Shown: positions 59,040-64,000 of the stretch, one piece after another | Layout: each line of letters begins with the position of its first letter | How positions within the stretch are numbered: the first letter of the stretch is position 1 | Source of the DNA: Alphaproteobacteria bacterium | Lineage (GTDB): Bacteria > Pseudomonadota > Alphaproteobacteria > Sphingomonadales > Sphingomonadaceae | Length of the DNA: 64,000 nt | Direction of reading: 5' to 3' | NCBI GenBank assembly: GCA_005883305.1 | Contig: VBAC01000001.1 | Span: 1,302,001-1,366,000 of the forward strand | Program-made: the position numbers and the translations under genes | The notes under the pieces: generated by a model | What the model was told of the DNA's origin: nothing | What the model saw: the letters and a program-made list of their open reading frames with translations, nothing else | Database searches by the model: none

Positions 59040-59140
59040 TGAAACGCCGCGCAAGCTAAGGCCGGAGTCGGCGCCCGCCGGCCGGCGGGTCGCGCAGCGA
59101 GCCCGACCGACGTCACGGCACAATGGTTCCGTGACGGCTT
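59040..59140 (+). repeat. Repeat R5 copy G with AATG-loop hairpin
   Basis: After nusG: GCGCCCGCCGGCCGGCGGGTCGCGCAGCGAGCCCGACCGAC, then the hairpin GTCACGGCAC-AATG-GTTCCGTGAC at 59112-59135, nine of ten positions paired. Orientation is the same as copies B and C. Confidence 0.8.
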
Positions 59141-59217
59141 CCCCCCGGGCCTCGCGGCTTCGCCCCTGCGGGTCCCACGCGCATCAACAACGTCGGGTTA
59201 ATCCAATTCGGTAAGGT

Positions 59218-61563
59218 TTGCGTGCTATCGCGCAGGCTCCCTTGGCTGAGTTTCGACGCAACGCTGTGAAGATCAAGCACATTCTCGCCCGCCGCCCGTT
59301 CAAAGCGCTGATGATTGCGCTGCTGGTCGGGCTCGTCTTCGGAGTCGCCCAGATCGGCGAGCCGCTCGAGAACATGATCGAGTTGGGCCGCAACAAGCTG
59401 CGCAGCCATCCGGCGAGCGGATCGATCGTGCTGATCGCGATCGACGACCGCAGCGTCGGCGAAATCGGCAGCGCGCATTGGAACGGCAGCCAGTTGGCAA
59501 GCCTGGTCCGGCAGGCAGACGCCGCGGGGGCCCGTCAAATCCACCTCGACGACGAGCTCGACGATGTCGGCACGGCGCGGCAGGCGGCAGACCTGGAGTC
59601 GGCGCTGGGCAGCGCCCGCGCCCAAATCCTGCTGCCGGCCCGTTTCTCGATCAACCCGGTGTCGGGCGCGCGATCGGATTATCTGCCGCCGGCCCGCTTC
59701 GCCCGCCATGCTCGCCTTGCGAACACCAACCTTTTCGTGTGGTGGGACGACCGCGTGTGGCAGCACCCCTATGCCGCGGAGATCGGCGATCGCCCCGTGC
59801 CATCGCTGAGCAGCCTGCTGGGCGGCGCCGACCCGAAACCCGGCGCCCTGTTCCGCATCGACTATGCGAACGACATACGATCGATTCCGATGGTGAGCGC
59901 GAGCGACGTCCTCGACCACAGGATCGGGCCTGAGCAATTCGCCGGGAAGCGGGTGGTCATCGCGCGTACCGATATCGGGGTCGAGCATTACCGGGCGCCA
60001 GGCGTCACGCTCGTGCCCGGTATCCTGATCCACATCGCCGCCGCCGAGACGATCCTGCGCGGTGTTCCGCTCGATCTCGGCTGGCCCATCCCGCTCGCCG
60101 TCGCCCTGCTCCTGGCCGCTGCGGTAGTCTGCGCCAGGCGGCGGGCGATCGCGGCGGGGATTCTCGCGCTCGCCGTGGCTGCCGCGATCATCGCGCCGCT
60201 GCTGCTCGAGATCGCCGGAATCCACATCCAGATGCTGCCGCCGCTCGCCGCCCTCCTCACTGCGGCTGTCGTCCGCATCGTCGCCCGGCTGCGGCGCACC
60301 TACCAGACTCGCGGCACCATCAACATCGTCACCGGCAAGCCGAATTTGCAAGCGCTGCATCAGGCCGAGCGGAACGCGGGCATCGTCGTGTCCGCGCGGG
60401 TCGCCAACTACGCCCAGATTACCGCCACTTTGCCCCCGCAGAACGAGAAGGAACTGGTCGAGCAGATTTTCGGCAGGCTCGAATTCGGCGCGGACGGCGC
60501 GCAAATCTATCAGGCCGACGAAGGGGTGTTCGTGTGGGTCGCGCGCGACGACCGCGACGAAAGCATCGTTCAGAGGATCGAAGGCCTCCAGGCGCTGTTC
60601 CGAAGCCCGATCGTGGTCGCGACTCGGCTGATCGATCTCGCCGTCACCTTCGGCCTCGATCACGATGCCTCGCGCCCGCTGGCGCAGCGCACGTCCAGCG
60701 CGCTGGTCGCCGCGGACGAAGCGCTGCGCGACGGCAAGCGCTGGGCCAGCTTCAATCCGGCCACCATCAAGGATGCGGACTGGGCGATGTCGCTGCTCGG
60801 CCGGCTCGATCACGCGATCGACAAGAAGGAGCTGTGGGTCGCCTATCAGCCGAAGGTCGATTGCAAGACAGGCGCGACAATCGGGGCCGAGGCTCTGGTG
60901 CGCTGGGCCCACCCGGAAAAGGGACAGCTCCCCCCGGACCAGTTCGTCGGCGCGGCCGAGCGCGGCGGCCGGATCGACCGGCTGACCTATTTCGTGCTCG
61001 ACAGCGCCCTGGCCGCGGTCGCCAGGATTCAGGGGCGCGATCCGGACTTCACGATGGCGGTGAACCTGTCGGTGCTTTTGCTGAGCAGCAGGACCCTCGT
61101 TCCGACGGTCGAGGCCCTTCTTCTCCAGCACAGGGTCGAGCCGCGGCTGCTGACGCTCGAAGTGACCGAAACCTCGACGCTTGGCAGCGCGGAAGACCAG
61201 CTCGCCAATCTCAAGCGGCTGAGCGACATCGGCGTGCAGCTTTCGATCGACGATTACGGCACCGGCTTTTCGACGCTGGAATATCTGCGGCGCATTCCCG
61301 CTTCGGAGATCAAGATCGACCGCAGCTTCATCGCCATGCTTTGCAACTCTCAAAGCGACCGCATCATGGTCAACTCCACCATCCAGCTCGCCCATTCGCT
61401 GGGGCGCAAGGTGGTCGCCGAAGGCGTCGAGAGCCAGGAGATACTGGATGAGCTTCGGCGCATGGGTTGCGACGTCATCCAGGGCTATCATACCGGCCGC
61501 CCGGTGCCGCTCGCGGTGCTGCTGAAGCGGCTGAAATCGACGGGCGCGCAAGAGGCCGCCTGA
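59218..61563 (+). CDS. CHASE2-EAL cyclic-di-GMP phosphodiesterase
   Basis: A 781-aa membrane signalling protein. An N-terminal helix (about 29-47), a periplasmic CHASE2 sensor (about 50-280, IVLIAIDDRSVGEIG), three membrane helices (about 285-355), a degenerate GGDEF-like region (about 370-520, no GGDEF motif), and an EAL domain (about 535-775) follow in order. Catalytic EAL residues are present: GAEALVRW, MAVNLS, LEVTETSTL, IDDYGTGFSTLEYL, IKIDRSFI, VVAEGVES. So hydrolysis of c-di-GMP is expected. The start may be TTG 59218 or GTG 59266 (MKIKHILARRPF). It is inserted between nusG and rplK. Confidence 0.9.
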   Translation: MRAIAQAPLAEFRRNAVKIKHILARRPFKALMIALLVGLVFGVAQIGEPLENMIELGRNKLRSHPASGSIVLIAIDDRSVGEIGSAHWNGSQLASLVRQADAAGARQIHLDDELDDVGTARQAADLESALGSARAQILLPARFSINPVSGARSDYLPPARFARHARLANTNLFVWWDDRVWQHPYAAEIGDRPVPSLSSLLGGADPKPGALFRIDYANDIRSIPMVSASDVLDHRIGPEQFAGKRVVIARTDIGVEHYRAPGVTLVPGILIHIAAAETILRGVPLDLGWPIPLAVALLLAAAVVCARRRAIAAGILALAVAAAIIAPLLLEIAGIHIQMLPPLAALLTAAVVRIVARLRRTYQTRGTINIVTGKPNLQALHQAERNAGIVVSARVANYAQITATLPPQNEKELVEQIFGRLEFGADGAQIYQADEGVFVWVARDDRDESIVQRIEGLQALFRSPIVVATRLIDLAVTFGLDHDASRPLAQRTSSALVAADEALRDGKRWASFNPATIKDADWAMSLLGRLDHAIDKKELWVAYQPKVDCKTGATIGAEALVRWAHPEKGQLPPDQFVGAAERGGRIDRLTYFVLDSALAAVARIQGRDPDFTMAVNLSVLLLSSRTLVPTVEALLLQHRVEPRLLTLEVTETSTLGSAEDQLANLKRLSDIGVQLSIDDYGTGFSTLEYLRRIPASEIKIDRSFIAMLCNSQSDRIMVNSTIQLAHSLGRKVVAEGVESQEILDELRRMGCDVIQGYHTGRPVPLAVLLKRLKSTGAQEAA

Positions 61564-61583
61564 CGCGAGTCCTTGCAATGACA

Positions 61584-61612
61584 AAGGCCCCGCCGAAGCG
61601 GGGCCTTCCTTG
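61584..61612. terminator. Strong bidirectional hairpin terminator
   Basis: AAGGCCCCGC-CGAA-GCGGGGCCTT is a perfect ten-pair stem with a four-base loop, followed by CCTTG. It ends the EAL gene and also the tiny minus-strand ORF on the other side. Confidence 0.85.
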
Positions 61613-61641
61613 TATCAGCCCTTGTGAGAGCTAATAGCGGT

Positions 61642-61680
61642 TCAGCGCCAGGTGCCGCCGCCCATAAGCCATGCCCACAT
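61642..61680 (-). CDS. 12-residue ORF with strong ribosome site
   Basis: The minus strand encodes MWAWLMGGGTWR. GGGAGGAAA lies about six bases before the ATG, an unusually good ribosome site for this window, and the hairpin terminator follows the stop by about 30 bases. The Trp/Gly-rich peptide is too short for homology. It may be a real micropeptide, a leader peptide, or chance. Confidence 0.4.
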   Translation of the reverse strand: MWAWLMGGGTWR

Positions 61681-62082
61681 GATATTTCCTCCCTCTGAAG
61701 TTCTCCAAGAGGGGATCGGACGCCTACCGCTTGGCCAAAAGCTGCCGGAGGTTTCCCCAATCGAACCTGGAAAGTTGCCTTTCGCCGGTTCCGACTGGCC
61801 TACCGGATCGGTATCCAACCCTTCCTCGCTAATCATAGTCCAAGCGCTCGCTGAAACCTGTCGCATGGTTACAAAAAAATTTACTATCGAAATAAACGTC
61901 CTGTTAACGCAATGGCTTAGCTAGCTATTTTTTGCCCGCAGGCTCTAAGGCGGTCCCGAATTTGCCCGGGCGAGCGAGTTGCGCTATGGGCCGCGCCTCC
62001 AGCGCATCAGCCTTGGAAAATTGCGGGAGACGCGCCTCACCGGCGTGTCGTCTGGACCGCTCGACTTGAAAGAGAGTGACAC
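61681..62082. other. Gene-free interval before rplK
   Basis: About 400 bases without a supportable longer gene. Near 61865-61915 it is AT-rich (ACAAAAAAATTTACTATCGA), unusual here. On the minus strand TTAACA and TAAATT are 18 bases apart there and could drive the micro-ORF. The rplK promoter should also lie in this gap, but no clear match is seen. Confidence 0.5.
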
Positions 62083-62514
62083 ATGGCAAAGAAGATAACG
62101 GGCTATATCAAGCTCCAGGTGCCCGCGGGCGCCGCCAATCCCTCGCCTCCGATCGGCCCCGCCTTGGGCCAGCGCGGCGTCAACATCATGGACTTCTGCA
62201 AGGCGTTCAACGCGGCGACCGGCGAGATGGAGAAGGGCATGCCCATCCCCACCGTCATCACCGTCTATGCCGACCGCTCGTTCAGCTTCGAGACCAAGAC
62301 CCCCCCGGCCTCCTACTTCCTCAAGAAGGCGGCACGGATCTCTTCGGGCTCCAAGGAGCCGGGCAAGATCGCGGGCGGCAAGGTGACGCGTGCCCAGTTG
62401 CGCGAGATCGCCGAGGTGAAGATGAAGGACCTCAACGCCAACGACATCGAATCTGCGGCGCGGATCATCGAAGGCTCCGCCCGCGCGATGGGCCTCGAAG
62501 TGACGGGGAGCTAA
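62083..62514 (+). CDS. rplK: 50S ribosomal protein L11
   Basis: A 143-aa protein of the GTPase-associated centre. It starts [43 protein letters not shown] is the L11 signature. [26 protein letters not shown] and the C-terminal 23S rRNA-binding domain follow. GAGAG precedes the ATG. It is four bases upstream of rplA. Confidence 0.98.
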   Translation: MAKKITGYIKLQVPAGAANPSPPIGPALGQRGVNIMDFCKAFNAATGEMEKGMPIPTVITVYADRSFSFETKTPPASYFLKKAARISSGSKEPGKIAGGKVTRAQLREIAEVKMKDLNANDIESAARIIEGSARAMGLEVTGS

Positions 62515-62518
62515 GGAC

Positions 62519-63214
62519 ATGGCCAAGCTCACCAAGAAGCAGAAGGCGCTCGCCGGCCTCGACCGGCAGAAGCTCTACGGCGTCGACGAGGCGATCGCGC
62601 TCGCGAAGGCCAATGCCACCGCCAAGTTCGACGAGACGATCGAGATCGCGCTCAACCTCGGCGTCGATCCGCGCCATGCCGACCAGATGGTCCGCGGCGT
62701 CGTGACTCTCCCGGCCGGCACCGGCAAGGACGTGCGAGTCGCCGTGTTCGCCAAGGGCGACAAGGCCGAGGAAGCGAAGAAGGCGGGTGCCGACGTGGTC
62801 GGCGCCGAGGACCTGATGGAGACCATCCAGGGCGGCCAGATCGACTTCGACCGGGTCATCGCGACGCCGGACATGATGGGCATCGTCGGCCGGCTCGGCA
62901 AGGTGCTCGGCCCCAAGGGCCTGATGCCGAACCCGAAGCTCGGCACGGTCACCCCGAACGTCGCCGAGGCGGTCAAGGCCGCCAAGGGCGGCCAGGTCGA
63001 GTTCCGCGTCGAGAAGGCCGGCATCATCCACTCCGGCATCGGCAAGGCGAGCTTCACCGAGGCCGACCTGCGCAAGAATTTCGACGCGTTCGTCGATGCC
63101 ATCGTCAAGGCGAAGCCCTCGGGCGCCAAGGGCAAGTATGTCCAGAAGGCGGCGATCAGCTCGAGCATGGGACCGGGCCTCAAGCTCGACGTCGCCGAGG
63201 TGGCCTCGGTCTGA
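62519..63214 (+). CDS. rplA: 50S ribosomal protein L1
   Basis: A 231-aa protein of the L1 stalk and repressor of its own operon in many bacteria. [32 protein letters not shown] and [20 protein letters not shown], with [19 protein letters not shown], are family blocks. It follows rplK by four bases. In many genomes rplJ-rplL come next; here a terminator and a glycosyltransferase gene follow. Confidence 0.98.
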   Translation: MAKLTKKQKALAGLDRQKLYGVDEAIALAKANATAKFDETIEIALNLGVDPRHADQMVRGVVTLPAGTGKDVRVAVFAKGDKAEEAKKAGADVVGAEDLMETIQGGQIDFDRVIATPDMMGIVGRLGKVLGPKGLMPNPKLGTVTPNVAEAVKAAKGGQVEFRVEKAGIIHSGIGKASFTEADLRKNFDAFVDAIVKAKPSGAKGKYVQKAAISSSMGPGLKLDVAEVASV

Positions 63215-63237
63215 CACCCGAAAATTAGCGAGACGAT

Positions 63238-63270
63238 GAAGGGCCGGAAGCGAAAGTTTCCGGCCCTTCT
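63238..63270 (+). terminator. Terminator after rplKA
   Basis: GAAGGGCCGGAA (63238-63249) and TTCCGGCCCTTC (63258-63269) form a perfect 12-pair stem with an 8-base loop. The T tract is short (TCTCGTAT), so termination may be partial. Confidence 0.8.
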
Positions 63271-63301
63271 CGTATGGCGGCGCACGGCGCTATGACGGGT
63301 C

Positions 63302-64000
63302 ATGGAGACGACAGACGGCACCCTGTTCGCGCAAGACGGGCGGCCCCTGGTCGCAATCTTCCGCTCACCCGTCTTCAATGCTTCGGAGACCTTCGTGCGT
63401 ACGCAGGCGGCGGGTCTGGAGCGCTACCAGCCGCTCCTCATCGGGCTCGAGGACAAGGGACACGTGCCCGAGGCGCTGGCCAACCGGATCATGATGGCCC
63501 ATGGCGCGGGCGAACGGTTCATGGTGCGGCTCGGCTATTGGGGACGCCTCGGAGAGCGTGCCGCCGCTGCCAAGCCGGTGCTGGTGCACGCGCATTTCGG
63601 CACCGATGGGGTGCTCGCGCTGCCGCTGGCGCGGCGGCTCGGAGTACCGTTGGTCACGACCCTGCGCGGCTTCGAGATGAGTCGGCGCCGGCTGCTGACG
63701 TCGGGGCGGCTCTCGTGGATGCGCTACGCGCTCGGGCGAAGCCGGCTGATGCGCGAGGGCGCCCTGTTTCTCACCGTGTCCGCCTCGCTGCGGGAGAGGG
63801 CTTTGCTGCAGGGCTTTCCCGTGGATCGCACGCACGTCCACTATAACGGCGTGGACCTGGTCCGCTTCGGCGCGCGCCGGGAGGACGACGGCGAAACCGT
63901 GCTCCATGTCGGTCGGCTGGTCGAGAAGAAAGGCACGGCCATCTTGCTTCGCGCCTTCGCGAAGGTGCGCTCGGGAACGCTCGTGATCATTGGCGAAGGA
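63302..64000 (+). CDS. GT4-family glycosyltransferase, 5' part (runs off window)
   Basis: The frame from ATG 63302 stays open to the window end (233 codons). It begins METTDGTLFAQDGRPLVAIF, then VFNASETFVRTQAAGLERY. HAHFGTDGVLALPLARRLGVPLVTTLRGFE and VHYNGVDLVRF are typical of retaining GT4 transferases, as is VLHVGRLVEKKGT, the start of the donor-binding half. The acceptor is probably an exopolysaccharide or lipopolysaccharide intermediate (inference). The C-terminal catalytic E-x7-E region lies outside. Confidence 0.85.
   Translation, partial: METTDGTLFAQDGRPLVAIFRSPVFNASETFVRTQAAGLERYQPLLIGLEDKGHVPEALANRIMMAHGAGERFMVRLGYWGRLGERAAAAKPVLVHAHFGTDGVLALPLARRLGVPLVTTLRGFEMSRRRLLTSGRLSWMRYALGRSRLMREGALFLTVSASLRERALLQGFPVDRTHVHYNGVDLVRFGARREDDGETVLHVGRLVEKKGTAILLRAFAKVRSGTLVIIGEG

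Overview
The window is GC-rich, gene-dense bacterial chromosome. Gene content and gene order fit an alphaproteobacterium, most likely a sphingomonad. Supporting features are an NDUFA12-type complex I accessory subunit, an FYDLN-acid protein, paired ornithine decarboxylase and deoxyhypusine-synthase-like (homospermidine) genes, a cyoABCD quinol oxidase, alphaproteobacterial aroA-cmk order, and many ATGA/GTGA/TTGA stop-start overlaps. The assignment is inferred from gene families; no rRNA is present.

Layout. 1-8 kb: 3' part of oxyR, pgsA, an LplT-like transporter, small unknown genes, tRNA-Ala(GGC), aroA-cmk, and two exported small proteins. 8-14 kb (minus strand): dnaX-ybaB, SRP RNA, a parDE module whose toxin lacks an ordinary start codon, ferredoxin and two tandem cysteine desulfurases, one carrying an in-frame palindromic insertion. 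14-20 kb: alpha/beta hydrolase, DDAH, a PLP dehydratase, and a polyamine pair (TTG-start decarboxylase with a structured leader, then a DHS-like synthase). 19.7-21.4 kb: an orphan HExxH protein and an MHS-transporter remnant. 21.4-29 kb: MAPEG protein, RumA-like methyltransferase, Nnr, a scoA/scoB pair split by an acid phosphatase, a 2OG-Fe(II) oxygenase, and a 62-aa peptide with a double-glycine-type leader. 28.7-49.4 kb: a fused E1 dehydrogenase overlapping a FabD-like gene, two methyltransferases, thiG and thiS (separated), aroQ-accB-accC, LemA/DUF2207, arsC-like, a ParA-like ATPase, aat, DUF2155, NDUFA12, DUF192, a double cold-shock protein, recX and an acyl-AMP ligase.

49.6-63.2 kb is the most unusual part. 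The normally compact block tRNA-Trp / secE-nusG / rplK-rplA is opened twice. About 8.5 kb lies between tRNA-Trp and secE: cyoABCD, higBA with a frameshifted antitoxin, vapBC, an orphan HsdR-N nuclease-like gene and a broken antidote gene. About 3 kb lies between nusG and rplK: a CHASE2-EAL phosphodiesterase. Copies of a GC-rich repeat, four with a stem closed by an AATG loop, sit at the 3' ends of the genes in this region.

At least five dispersed repeat families are visible. One (CGTTCGT...ACGAACG) sits inside two coding regions without breaking the frame. The window ends inside a GT4 glycosyltransferase gene.
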